Numbered from the stretch's first letter, positions 51,849-60,320 are shown. The stretch is DNA of 64,000 nucleotides from CAVZXS01 sp963779325 (GCA_963779325.1 CAVZXS010000026.1:1-64000), one strand, 5' to 3'. A program made the numbers and translations. The notes: a model not told the origin generated them from the sequence alone.

Positions 51849-52949
51849 ATGGAATCAAACGAAATAATAGAGCAATATCAAAACGCCATTATACAAATAG
51901 CTACGCAGGGCGGCACCGGTACCGGTTTTTATTTAAAAGAATACGACCTGATTGTTACCAACGATCATGTAATAAGCAACAGTGCCGAAGTAACCATTGC
52001 CGGTAAAAGTTTTGACAAAACCCTTTCGAGAGTTTGGTATACCGATCGCAAACATGATCTTGCATTTTTAGAAGCTCCGTCAAAAGTTGAACTGCCGGAA
52101 ATACGATTGGGATTAATTGAAAATATGAAAGATGGTGATAAAGTTTTAGCTATCGGCCATCCTTACGGATTAAACTACACCGCTACACAGGGTGTAATAA
52201 GTAAAGTAGATCGTATCCGTGACGGATTAAAATTCATACAAATAGATGCAGCCATTAATCCCGGCAACAGCGGCGGCCCCCTGGTAAATAATGCCGGCGA
52301 GGTGGTAGGTGTTAATTCGTTTATTATAAAGGGCGGCGATAATTTGGGATTTGCATTACCGGTAAATTATTTGCGTGAAGCCTTGCAAATGTATTTACCC
52401 AATAAAGGACAGGCTTCCACCCGCTGTTTCAGTTGCGGGCAATTGGTGCTTGCCGGTAATATTGATTCGGCAAAGTATTGCCCCGGTTGCGGCACCGAAG
52501 TAAAATTGCCCGAGATGCCGGAGAAAGAAGAAGAGCCCGTAGGTATTCAAAAAACAATAGAAGATATTTTAAAAGAATTGGGTAAAGATATTAAGCTGGC
52601 ACGTGAAGGAAAAAATAACTGGAGTGTAAAAGAAGGATCGGCAAAAATTAAAATCGTTTACAATCCCGAGAATTTTTTTATAGCCGGCGATGCCTATTTA
52701 TGCCAACTGCCTGCTGATGCCGCTAAAATAAAACCGCTGTATACATTTTTATTACAGGAAAATTATAAAACAAAAAACCTTGTACTCAGTTGCGCCAAAC
52801 AAAATGTAGTACTCAGTTGCCTGATGTATGATATGGATGTAACCAAAGAAAGCGGCACCAATGCATTCAGAAATCTTTTTTTGCAAGCCGATCATTATGA
52901 TGATATACTGAAAAAAGAATACGGCTGTTCCGACAGATTGGAAGAATAA
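51849..52949 (+). CDS. Trypsin-like S1C protease fused to zinc ribbon and YbjN-like domain
   Basis: This 366-residue protein has no signal peptide, unlike DegP-type proteases. A trypsin-like domain carries His40 (VTNDHVIS), Asp70 (KHDLAFLE) and Ser141 (INPGNSGGPLV). A CxxC-x14-CxxC zinc ribbon follows at 193-214 (CFSCGQ, then CPGCG). The C-terminal ~120 residues (IEDILKELGKDIKLAREG, IKIVYNPENFFIAGDAYL, LVLSCAKQNVVLSCLMYD) match the YbjN-like pattern seen in the preceding gene. It is predicted to be a cytoplasmic protease with a built-in substrate-binding module. No PDZ domain is present. The gene lies 18 bases after its probable partner, and the next gene begins 70 bases on. Confidence 0.83.
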   Translation: MESNEIIEQYQNAIIQIATQGGTGTGFYLKEYDLIVTNDHVISNSAEVTIAGKSFDKTLSRVWYTDRKHDLAFLEAPSKVELPEIRLGLIENMKDGDKVLAIGHPYGLNYTATQGVISKVDRIRDGLKFIQIDAAINPGNSGGPLVNNAGEVVGVNSFIIKGGDNLGFALPVNYLREALQMYLPNKGQASTRCFSCGQLVLAGNIDSAKYCPGCGTEVKLPEMPEKEEEPVGIQKTIEDILKELGKDIKLAREGKNNWSVKEGSAKIKIVYNPENFFIAGDAYLCQLPADAAKIKPLYTFLLQENYKTKNLVLSCAKQNVVLSCLMYDMDVTKESGTNAFRNLFLQADHYDDILKKEYGCSDRLEE

Positions 52950-53019
52950 ATATATTTCCCCTCTAAATAGTAGAAAATAAGAATAGTTTATTGTATTTTT
53001 CTTAATTAAAATCTATTCC

Positions 53020-56000
53020 ATGAGAAAAACAATCTATTCGTGTACCATACTGCTGTTGATTTTACATACGGCAACCAATGCGCAACAACGTGCCTACAAT
53101 CAAAATTCCGCCCGCAGTAATAATGCAAAAAGCGCCATCACAGAAGATGCCTGGACTTTTGGTGTTAGCAGCGGAGTATCTGCGGGTATTAAAAGCAATG
53201 AAAATAACGGGTTCCGCGGAAGCGGTATGTCCGGCAAAATGTTCGGTCGTTATTATTTCGGCAATATCGGTTTAGGGTTTTCTACCGGCATTATACCCGG
53301 CGCTATTGATGATAATGCGCTGAATAGTTTTATTACAGAAAGAAAATACCAAAGAGATCTATTACAAATAACAAACAGCAAACCTGTCAACAGTTATTTT
53401 CTTTTTGGTCCTTCCGTTCGTTTTGGCCGTCGTGTACAGGTGGCGGCAGAATTGCAGGGTGGATTATTTTTAAATAATCCGGGAAATCTTAACATTAATC
53501 AATCAGGTGTTGCCCGTTCATTGTATCGATTTGACGGAGGAAATAAAAATATATTTCCCGGTTTTTCCGGAAATATGAATATCTCTTACCCGGTAAATCG
53601 ATCTACTCATTTTTTTATTTCGACCGATTATTTACAATCACGTTCTTCCGTTCGGCTACTTGATCCGCAAAGAGGTATTGATATACCGACGGAACAAAAT
53701 CGTAACCTGAAATTATTTACCGCGGGTGCGGGTATTACAAAATCATTCGGATCAAGAAGAGAAGCAGGCAGCGGTATGGCTACCGGCAAAAGATACGGAG
53801 CAGCGGGCAGCGGAATGGCGTCAGGAAAAAAACATATCGGCAATGTGAAGTATGAAGATATTACCATAACAGAAACTGTTGATGAAGAAGAAAGAATAAT
53901 AGCAACCGTACAGAAACATGCTATCAATACAAAAGGAACAGGCGGAACAAGAATGGTGAACCCGGGAAATGAAAGCTGCGGCCCCGTTACTGTAAAAAAT
54001 ACAAATCCCGATGGCTCCGTTGAAGAAATGACATTTGCCTGTCCCGATGATGCCGTCAATTACAGCATTAATCAAATCAATGGAGGAATGCCCAATCGTA
54101 TTTCGATGAACGTAACAGTACCGAAACAAACACAAGGTGCTACGTTTGGCGAAAAAGTTAATCAGGGTTTGCATGCTGCAGGCAGTGCATTATCGCAAGG
54201 CAGAACAACACCCAAACAAACACAAGGTGCAACATTTGGTGAAAAGGTTAACCAAGGTTTACATGCCGCAGGCAGTGCTTTATCACAAGGCGCTTCTTCC
54301 AAGGGTATTATTTCGGGTAATGTAAGTTGGGGCAGTGCGACTAATGCAGCAGGTATAATAACAAATGAAAATGCGGCGGCAAATCCGGTTAGTAAACTTG
54401 CGGGTGGTGCAGGCGGCGGAGCTGCCGCTGCTTCGTATGCTGCTACCGGCATGATAATAAATAACGGAAACGGTTCGCCGGGTGTTGTTACTGCTATTTT
54501 TACAAGAGAAGCCGGCAGCGGAATGGCATCGGGTAAAAGATCGAGAGAGGCAGGTAGCGGTATGGCTACGGGTAGAAGACAATATCAACCTGTTTTTTCT
54601 GATGGAGATAATAGTGCATGTACTGACTGCGGCGTTACGGTAAAATTAATCGGGCATGAATTGGCACACACAGTACAACAAGCCGGGGGAACAAAAAATC
54701 CCTTATACAATGATAAAAATAATACGGGAACTAATCCTTTATCTGAATCAAAGGGTTGGCAAATGCTGCCGGGTGGTTCGGATTGTGCCCGCGGTATCAT
54801 GGGGATAGATATTATCTTGACAGAAGCGTCAAGTGGCTTGCCCGCAGCAAGAACAAAAACAGGATCCTGCGGCGATTTCTTTTTTGCCAATGTACCTACA
54901 GGTGATTATATAGTAAAAGTTGCGGGTTCTCTTATTTCCAAAAAAGTATATGATGCGGACATAATAAAGAAAACTGACTTGGCCGGTATTGTACAACAGG
55001 GAGATAATATGTTTCAGTTAACACTAAATACCGATAACGGTATGTCGCAACGGGCGGGCATCAGTACTTCCCGATCCAATATAAGAAACAAAAGTATCAG
55101 CATTATAGAATCGGATACGGATGGTGACGGTAATTTTGAATCGGCAAAAATAATAACGGAGCTAACCGACGGTACTGCAAAAGATGTAACTGCAACCGCA
55201 AGAATCAGCATGGCCAACAATGTCAAAAAAGTTATCGTTCGCGGATGGAACCCGGAGAAAAAAGAAGGAATAACAAGCGATGCAAATACAGTAAAAGAAT
55301 ATACTTTCAGTATTACCGGCGGCAAATCTGAAATAGCGGTGACAAGTGAGTTTGAAAACGGAGCTAAAAAAGAGGCGCAGCTTATCTGCGGAACTACTGA
55401 TCATTTAAAAGTACGAATGATTACAATTCCGGTTGGCGATTTGGATGGAGACGCTGCCGCAAAAGCCTCGATTAACACTACACGTTCAAATATAAAAACA
55501 GTTATAATGGCCGGCGGCGATACAGGTGGTGAGGGAATTGCAGGAAACAAAGCTATTGGTAGCGGAGCTTCATTACTTGGCGGTGCATTACCCGGAGGCG
55601 CCGTTATATCTGCAGCTATGCGACCGGGCGAGCCTATACCCGGTGTTGGTGTTAACCTCGGGAGAAAACCTGGCGGCAATTTACGTACGGCACAAACCAA
55701 TGGGTACGGTGAGTTTGAGTTTACTGATCTTGAACCGGGTAATTATACATTTACCGTAGAACAAAATATAATTATCAATGATGAAAGTCTTGTAACAACA
55801 GGCTATAATGATGATAGTGATGAGGCGGCGGAAAGAAAGGGTTGGGATGGAACCATAAAAGGCGGCAGTACAAAAGCACAGGATCATAATTCATCACGAT
55901 CAAATAAAACTGCGAGTGCAGTGGCTCCTGATCCCGGTAACGGAGATAATACTGATGCTTCACGAAAAGGTTGGGATGGAACGGTAAAAGGTGGCAGTAC

Positions 56001-56427
56001 AAAGGCACAGGATCATAATTCATCACGATCAAATAAAACTGCGAGTGCAGTGGCTCTCGATCCCGGTAACGGAGATAATACTGATGCTTCACGAAAAGGT
56101 TGGGATGGAACGGTAAAAGGGAAAACGGCTGAATTCAGTACATCACTTGATGATTTGAATAAATTATTGGATGCAGATAAGAATGCGCCGTCAAAAGATA
56201 TTGCAGCTGCAAAAGAAAATAGTCGCAAACTCAGTAGCTCTATCAATCAATTGGAAAACAGTTTAGACAACTCCACTTTAGTGAAAAAAGCTTCTGCCGC
56301 AGTTGATACAAACTTTGCTATCCTGCTTGGTTCATTGGGCAAACTTGGGGCGCAGTACAATAATATCTCCAACATACTTAAAACGAAACATGATACTGCA
56401 AAAAATTCTGTCGATAATATACGTTAA
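53020..56427 (+). CDS. Large secreted repeat-rich mosaic protein with eCIS-core-like segment
   Basis: This 1135-residue protein has a signal peptide (YSCTILLLILHTATNAQQ). Residues about 45-250 look like an outer-membrane beta-barrel or porin-type region (FGPSVRFGRRVQVAAELQG). A low-complexity middle follows, with four AGSGMA(T/S)GK motifs, two 30-residue copies of PKQTQGATFGEKVNQGLHAAG and an IGHELAHTVQQAGG segment (His546-Glu547...His550) typical of the eCIS-core/DUF4157 family. Next are a carboxypeptidase-like beta domain, a DTDGDGNFE calcium-type loop and 43-residue repeats (RKGWDGTVKGGSTKAQDHNS). A C-terminal coiled coil ends the protein. The repeats contain RSN units. Function is unknown; it may be a surface anchor or effector. 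It appears as one intact frame. Confidence 0.75.
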   Translation: MRKTIYSCTILLLILHTATNAQQRAYNQNSARSNNAKSAITEDAWTFGVSSGVSAGIKSNENNGFRGSGMSGKMFGRYYFGNIGLGFSTGIIPGAIDDNALNSFITERKYQRDLLQITNSKPVNSYFLFGPSVRFGRRVQVAAELQGGLFLNNPGNLNINQSGVARSLYRFDGGNKNIFPGFSGNMNISYPVNRSTHFFISTDYLQSRSSVRLLDPQRGIDIPTEQNRNLKLFTAGAGITKSFGSRREAGSGMATGKRYGAAGSGMASGKKHIGNVKYEDITITETVDEEERIIATVQKHAINTKGTGGTRMVNPGNESCGPVTVKNTNPDGSVEEMTFACPDDAVNYSINQINGGMPNRISMNVTVPKQTQGATFGEKVNQGLHAAGSALSQGRTTPKQTQGATFGEKVNQGLHAAGSALSQGASSKGIISGNVSWGSATNAAGIITNENAAANPVSKLAGGAGGGAAAASYAATGMIINNGNGSPGVVTAIFTREAGSGMASGKRSREAGSGMATGRRQYQPVFSDGDNSACTDCGVTVKLIGHELAHTVQQAGGTKNPLYNDKNNTGTNPLSESKGWQMLPGGSDCARGIMGIDIILTEASSGLPAARTKTGSCGDFFFANVPTGDYIVKVAGSLISKKVYDADIIKKTDLAGIVQQGDNMFQLTLNTDNGMSQRAGISTSRSNIRNKSISIIESDTDGDGNFESAKIITELTDGTAKDVTATARISMANNVKKVIVRGWNPEKKEGITSDANTVKEYTFSITGGKSEIAVTSEFENGAKKEAQLICGTTDHLKVRMITIPVGDLDGDAAAKASINTTRSNIKTVIMAGGDTGGEGIAGNKAIGSGASLLGGALPGGAVISAAMRPGEPIPGVGVNLGRKPGGNLRTAQTNGYGEFEFTDLEPGNYTFTVEQNIIINDESLVTTGYNDDSDEAAERKGWDGTIKGGSTKAQDHNSSRSNKTASAVAPDPGNGDNTDASRKGWDGTVKGGSTKAQDHNSSRSNKTASAVALDPGNGDNTDASRKGWDGTVKGKTAEFSTSLDDLNKLLDADKNAPSKDIAAAKENSRKLSSSINQLENSLDNSTLVKKASAAVDTNFAILLGSLGKLGAQYNNISNILKTKHDTAKNSVDNIR
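54118..54292 (+). repeat. Two-copy 90-base (30-residue) direct repeat
   Basis: The unit encoding PKQTQGATFGEKVNQGLHAA plus GSALSQG occurs twice with 90-base spacing inside the large secreted protein. The DNA copies differ at many third positions, so the duplication is not very recent or is under protein-level selection. Confidence 0.8.
55840..56110 (+). repeat. 129-base tandem repeat, two full copies and a partial third
   Basis: A 43-residue unit starting GWDGT(I/V)KGGSTKAQDHNSSRSNKTAS repeats from 55840, 55969 and 56098 (partial). The first two copies are almost identical at DNA level, which implies recent duplication and possible copy-number variation between strains. Confidence 0.85.
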
Positions 56428-56473
56428 CCGGAAGAGCGGTTTATTGTACTTTTATTATTCAAAAAATAATTTC

Positions 56474-56962
56474 ATGATAAAAAGAATTTATTGTTGCTCA
56501 GCGCTGTTATTAGTTTTAACAATAAGCCTGAATGCGCAGGAAGATCCGTGTAAAAAAAGAATTGCAGCGTTACGAAGTTCATACGACTCTTTATATTCTA
56601 AGGAATTATCTGCTGCATATAGTTCCTTCGACTCCTTGAAGTGGGAATATTCCGATGCCCTACAATTTTTAGATTCGCTGGTAGGGGCAAACAATAGATT
56701 GCAAGAGCAGTTAGATCAAAAGAACAACCAAATAACAGAATTGAAAAAAAATATTACTGAACTTTTACGGAAGAATAATTCGCAAAACAAAACAAAAAAA
56801 TCCAAGGCTTCACTATACGAACCAAATAAATTATTGTACGCTGATAAGAATAAGCCTGTAGCCAATCTCACTGCAAGCAGAGAAAACAGTCATAAATCCG
56901 ATAATGCTATAAATCAATTGTGTAAAAGTTTAGACGATCCCGGGCTGACAAGGAAAAAATAA
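56474..56962 (+). CDS. Small secreted coiled-coil protein sharing a tail with the upstream gene
   Basis: This 162-residue protein starts at the ATG at 56474; an upstream in-frame extension to 56303 overlaps the previous gene and lacks signal-peptide character. It has the signal peptide RIYCCSALLLVLTISLNAQ, a coiled-coil core (LDSLVGANNRLQEQLDQKNN, QITELKKNITELLRKNNS) and a C-terminal tail NKLLYADKNKPVANLTASRE. The tail is homologous to NKLLDADKNAPSKDIAAAKE near the C-terminus of the large secreted protein just upstream. The gap is 46 bases, so the two are probably co-transcribed and may interact or bind the same partner. Function is unknown. Confidence 0.72.
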   Translation: MIKRIYCCSALLLVLTISLNAQEDPCKKRIAALRSSYDSLYSKELSAAYSSFDSLKWEYSDALQFLDSLVGANNRLQEQLDQKNNQITELKKNITELLRKNNSQNKTKKSKASLYEPNKLLYADKNKPVANLTASRENSHKSDNAINQLCKSLDDPGLTRKK

Positions 56963-57008
56963 ACACACCTCTTTAAAAGTTTCTTCAGCAATAAATAACA
57001 ACTATGCT

Positions 57009-57037
57009 AAAAACCCCTTTAATCGCAGGGGCTTTTT
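57009..57037 (+). terminator. Terminator before recX
   Basis: AAAAACCCC and GGGGCTTTTT form a hairpin with a T-run on the plus strand. It ends the transcript from the secreted-protein genes and lies just before the recX -7 box. Confidence 0.7.
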
Positions 57038-57040
57038 ATT

Positions 57041-57048
57041 TACATTTG
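57041..57048 (+). promoter_or_regulatory. Candidate -7 box TACATTTG for recX
   Basis: This is an exact TAnnTTTG match ending six bases before the ATG at 57054. If used, the mRNA would be almost leaderless, as often suggested for short-leader Bacteroidota genes. Confidence 0.5.
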
Positions 57049-57053
57049 CCCCG

Positions 57054-57515
57054 ATGTATAAAAAGTATTTGACCAAAGAACAGGCCTTACAAAAATTAAA
57101 GCAGTATTGCGCTTATCAAGAACGCTGCCACAGCGAAGTGACAGAGAAATTATATGAACTGGGTGTATACAAAAAAGAGCATGATGAAATTATCGCTGCA
57201 TTAATAGAAGAAAATTATTTGAATGAAGAACGATTCGCCATAGCTTTTGCCGGCGGTAAGTTCAGGATAAAACAATGGGGCCGTGTAAAAATAAAATACG
57301 AGCTGAAACAAAAACAGGTAAGTGAATATTGCATAAAAAAAGCCTTGAGTGCCATTCCCGAAGAAGATTATTTAAAAACACTGAATAAGCTTGCCGATGA
57401 AAAACGCAAGACATTGAAAACGGAGAAAAATATTTTTATTAAAAAAAGAAAGCTGCAGGATTATTTATTGCAAAAAGGTTTTGAAACAAATTTGGTGAGG
57501 GAGGTGGTGGGGTGA
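57054..57515 (+). CDS. recX: RecX-family regulatory protein
   Basis: This 153-residue protein is built of three-helix RecX repeats (ALQKLKQYCAYQERCHSEV; EKLYELGVYKKEHDEIIAALIEENYLNEERFA; KIKYELKQKQVSEYCIKKAL). RecX binds RecA filaments and limits RecA activity. No recA gene is adjacent. A TACATTTG box lies directly upstream and a hairpin terminator ends the previous transcript. Length and pattern are normal. Confidence 0.87.
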   Translation: MYKKYLTKEQALQKLKQYCAYQERCHSEVTEKLYELGVYKKEHDEIIAALIEENYLNEERFAIAFAGGKFRIKQWGRVKIKYELKQKQVSEYCIKKALSAIPEEDYLKTLNKLADEKRKTLKTEKNIFIKKRKLQDYLLQKGFETNLVREVVG

Positions 57516-57597
57516 AGGAAAGTTAATACTCCTATCTTAATACTTCCCCTCCCGTTAAAGCAAATACAATTAATTTTACCGGTAATCTTATTTCAAC

Positions 57598-58464
57598 ATG
57601 TCTTTAATTACCATCACTACTATACAAACCAACCTGCATTGGGAAGACAAAGCGGCTAACCTGCGAATGCTGGAAGAAAAAATAAACGCTATAAAAGAAA
57701 AGACGGAGCTTGTTATACTGCCCGAAATGTTCAGCACCGGCTTTAGCATGCAGCCAAAATTATTAGCAGAGAAGATGGACGGCGAAACCCTGGCCTGGAT
57801 GAAAAGAACAGCCGCCGCTAAAAAAATTATTCTTACCGGCAGTGTAATTATAGAAGAGGCCGGTAAGTATTTTAATCGTTTGATCTGGATGTTACCCAAC
57901 GGCACATTCGGCCATTATGATAAAAGACATTTGTTTGCTTTTGCGGGTGAAGACAAACAATACACCGCCGGTACCAACCGGTTAATTGCATCGGTGAAAG
58001 GCTGGAAAATAAATTTGCAGGTTTGCTATGATCTGCGGTTCCCGGTTTGGGCGAGGCAGACCTCACCCCCCAACCCCCTCTCCAAAGGAGAGGGGGAGAA
58101 AGCCCCCTCCCCGCCTCCCCCCGAGGGGGAGGAGTTGGCTGACACACATATCCCCGAGTATGATGTATTGATTTATGTAGCTAACTGGCCCGAAAGAAGA
58201 AGCATTGCATGGAAAACTTTATTGCAGGCGAGGGCTATCGAAAATCAATGTTATACAATTGGTGTGAACCGCGTGGGCAATGACGGCAACAATATTTACC
58301 ACAGCGGCGACAGCATGATTACAGACCCGATGGGTGAAATTCTTTATCATAAAAAAGATGAAGAAGATATTTTTACCATTACACTGGATAAAACAAATTT
58401 GAATACCGTACGTGAAAAATTTCCTTTCATGCGTGACGCGGATGATTTTTTTATTTCTATATAA
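57598..58464 (+). CDS. Omega-amidase (nitrilase superfamily) with in-frame repeat insertion
   Basis: This 288-residue nitrilase-superfamily protein has the triad Glu43 (LPEMFSTGF), Lys109 (HYDKRHLF) and Cys143 (QVCYDLRFPVW). It resembles YafV/Nit2-type enzymes that hydrolyse alpha-ketoglutaramate. Between WARQ and EYDVLIYVANWPERR, where relatives have only a few residues, there is an insertion of about 30 residues (TSPPNPLSKGEGEKAPSPPP and following). It is encoded by a C/G-rich palindromic intergenic-type repeat. The frame stays open, so the protein may still be made with an extra surface loop. Activity may or may not survive. Confidence 0.85.
   Translation: MSLITITTIQTNLHWEDKAANLRMLEEKINAIKEKTELVILPEMFSTGFSMQPKLLAEKMDGETLAWMKRTAAAKKIILTGSVIIEEAGKYFNRLIWMLPNGTFGHYDKRHLFAFAGEDKQYTAGTNRLIASVKGWKINLQVCYDLRFPVWARQTSPPNPLSKGEGEKAPSPPPPEGEELADTHIPEYDVLIYVANWPERRSIAWKTLLQARAIENQCYTIGVNRVGNDGNNIYHSGDSMITDPMGEILYHKKDEEDIFTITLDKTNLNTVREKFPFMRDADDFFISI
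58058..58147. repeat. GC-rich palindromic repeat inserted in the omega-amidase gene
   Basis: The segment contains CCCCCTCTCC-AAA-GGAGAGGGGG, a perfect ten-pair hairpin, followed by CCCCCTCCCC with a partly paired GAGGGGGAGGAG arm. It is purine/pyrimidine-biased and unlike the flanking AT-rich coding DNA. The same style of sequence is known as an intergenic repeat in Bacteroidota. Its insertion length is a multiple of three or was compensated, so the reading frame is kept. Confidence 0.75.
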
Positions 58465-58472
58465 ACTTAGTC

Positions 58473-59573
58473 ATGAAAAAAGCTTTTACCAATGCAGTCA
58501 TTTTTACAGGCAAAGAAAAATTAACCGGCTCCGCTGTTTTAGTTAATGATAAAAAAATAGAAGCCATCGTTCCTGTTAATGAAATTCCTTCAGATTACAG
58601 CACTCACGATCTCAAAGGGAGTAATATTGCTCCCGCATTTATTGATTTGCAGATTTACGGCGGCAACAGCTGTTTATTTTCTGCCAACCCTTCTATTGAA
58701 GCCATTGAAGCAACATATAATTATTGTTTGCAGGGAGGCTGCGCACAGTTTCTGTTGACAATGGCTACCAATTCAAAAGAAATTTTTTCGAAAGGAATAC
58801 AAGTTGCGAAGCAATACATAAATGACGGAAGTAAAGGCTTGTTGGGTTTGCATTTGGAAGGACCCTGGATTAATGCGATAAAAAGAGGCGCACATGCGGC
58901 GGAGTTTATTCATCAACCTAAACTGAAAGAAGTAAAAGAATTAGTACAGGAAGGAGAAGGCGTAATAAAAATGATAACGCTGGCACCCGAAGTAACAGAT
59001 GAATCGATCATTGATTATTTGCAGGAAAACAAAATTGTCGTATCGGCGGGTCATAGTAATGCAACGTACAAAGAAGCGACGCAATCTTTTACTAAAATAA
59101 AAACCGTCACGCATTTGTTCAATGCCATGTCGCCCATGCAAAGCCGTGAGCCGGGTATGGTGGGTGCCGTTTATGATCATCCTTCCGTCTGCAGCAGTAT
59201 CGTAGCGGATGGCATTCATACCGATTATGCGGCGCTGCGTATCAGCAAAAAAATATTGAAAGAAAGATTGTTTTTAATTACGGATGCCGTTTCCGAAACA
59301 AGTGAAGGGCCCTATACACATGTGCTTAATAAAGATCGTTATACCTTGCCCGACGGTACACTCTCCGGCTCGGCGCTTACCATGATGCAGGCCGTCAAAA
59401 ATTGCGTGCAGTATGGAAATATAAATTTGGAAGAAGCACTGCGAATGGCTTCTTTATATCCTGCAAAAATAATTGGTATTGAAAATGATTATGGATTGAT
59501 CAAAGAAAATCATGCGGCTTCTTTTGTTGTGCTTGATGAAGCAATGAAAGTTATTGAAGTGATGCCAAATTGA
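58473..59573 (+). CDS. nagA: N-acetylglucosamine-6-phosphate deacetylase
   Basis: This 366-residue amidohydrolase has GLHLEGPWINAIKRGAHAAEF (metal-binding Glu), SAGHSNATY and THLFNAMSPM (metal-binding His residues), VADGIHTDY and the catalytic Asp in LITDAVSETSEGPY. It removes the acetyl group from GlcNAc-6-phosphate in amino-sugar catabolism and peptidoglycan recycling. It begins eight bases after the omega-amidase stop, so the two are co-transcribed. No nagB is adjacent. Length is normal. Confidence 0.9.
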   Translation: MKKAFTNAVIFTGKEKLTGSAVLVNDKKIEAIVPVNEIPSDYSTHDLKGSNIAPAFIDLQIYGGNSCLFSANPSIEAIEATYNYCLQGGCAQFLLTMATNSKEIFSKGIQVAKQYINDGSKGLLGLHLEGPWINAIKRGAHAAEFIHQPKLKEVKELVQEGEGVIKMITLAPEVTDESIIDYLQENKIVVSAGHSNATYKEATQSFTKIKTVTHLFNAMSPMQSREPGMVGAVYDHPSVCSSIVADGIHTDYAALRISKKILKERLFLITDAVSETSEGPYTHVLNKDRYTLPDGTLSGSALTMMQAVKNCVQYGNINLEEALRMASLYPAKIIGIENDYGLIKENHAASFVVLDEAMKVIEVMPN

Positions 59574-59672
59574 TTTACTATTTAGTCCCAAAAGGCCAGG
59601 TATCATACCGAGAGCGGGGATAAGTATCGAATGAGGTATTTTACACAGCGATTCGGTATACTATAAATCTCA

Positions 59673-59987
59673 TCATCTCCGCTTGATTGAGTTGATACGA
59701 TAAACAGGAAGAGGTTCCGGGCAAAAACAAGGAAATTTTTTATCTGTTTTTACAAGACAAACACTTACTGCAAGACTGTCCGCTTCAAAATCAGCAGCGA
59801 GGTTTTCCATTTTATATGCCGGTTGAGTTCCGCTCAGGTCCTTGGTATAATACCACTCTATTCCGTCTATCGCCAAGCTACCACCCCAACGGATATAACC
59901 ATCCTCGCAAAATTCTTTACCCGTTTTTTCTTTTTTACATGAAATAAATAAAACCGCTGTTGCCAATACCATAATTATCTTTTTCAT
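59673..59987 (-). CDS. Small lipoprotein of unknown function
   Basis: This 104-residue protein has signal peptide and lipobox LFISC (Cys17) followed by KKEKTG. The body (GYIRWGGSLAIDGIEWYYTK, AADFEADSLAVSVCLVKT) has several cysteines that could form disulphides. It is the last of three adjacent lipoprotein genes on the minus strand, all likely in one transcript. No family is recognised. Confidence 0.72.
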   Translation of the reverse strand: MKKIIMVLATAVLFISCKKEKTGKEFCEDGYIRWGGSLAIDGIEWYYTKDLSGTQPAYKMENLAADFEADSLAVSVCLVKTDKKFPCFCPEPLPVYRINSIKRR

Positions 59988-59997
59988 ATTATACCTT

Positions 59998-60300
59998 TTA
60001 TATTTTAGTTATTATAATTCTTGAATTACCGCATGAACCCGGAATAATGCTCCAATACAATTTTACTTTAACGGGAAACTTAGCCATTTGTAAATTAATA
60101 CCGCTACCCGCAGAAAGCTGATCAAATCCATAAGTAGTTTCTTTAATCTTTATGATCCATCCCCCACAACAAGGAGATGGACAGAGTCTCATGTCAGCTC
60201 CGGTAATTTCTCCTTCGTCTTTGTATTTATATTTATAATTATCCTTATCGCAGGAAATAGCTAATACCGCTGCCATCAATCATATAATTACTTTTTTCAT
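59998..60300 (-). pseudogene. Lipoprotein gene with a nonsense codon in the signal peptide
   Basis: From the ATG at 60300 the frame reads MKKVII and then TGA at 60280-60282, continuing as LMAAVLAISCDKDN. The combined MKKVII-x-LMAAVLAISC is a normal lipoprotein signal peptide with a single stop in it. The rest of the frame (GEITGADMRLCPSPCCGGW, QMAKFPVKVKLYWSIIPG) is intact to 59998. Translation could restart at TTG 60279 or ATG 60276, but the product would lack the positively charged N-terminus needed for export. It is probably a recent pseudogene or a sequence error. Confidence 0.65.
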
Positions 60301-60320
60301 GAATATATATTTAAGTTTTT

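Noticed and set aside
54643..54690. HELAH motif as evidence of a zinc metalloprotease
   Set aside because: The motif lies in a short loop without the rest of a protease domain; it matches the eCIS-core tail instead, and no third ligand or fold is visible.
55775..56092. 105-residue minus-strand frame with internal repeats
   Set aside because: The repeats are simply the complement of the 129-base tandem repeats in the large secreted gene.
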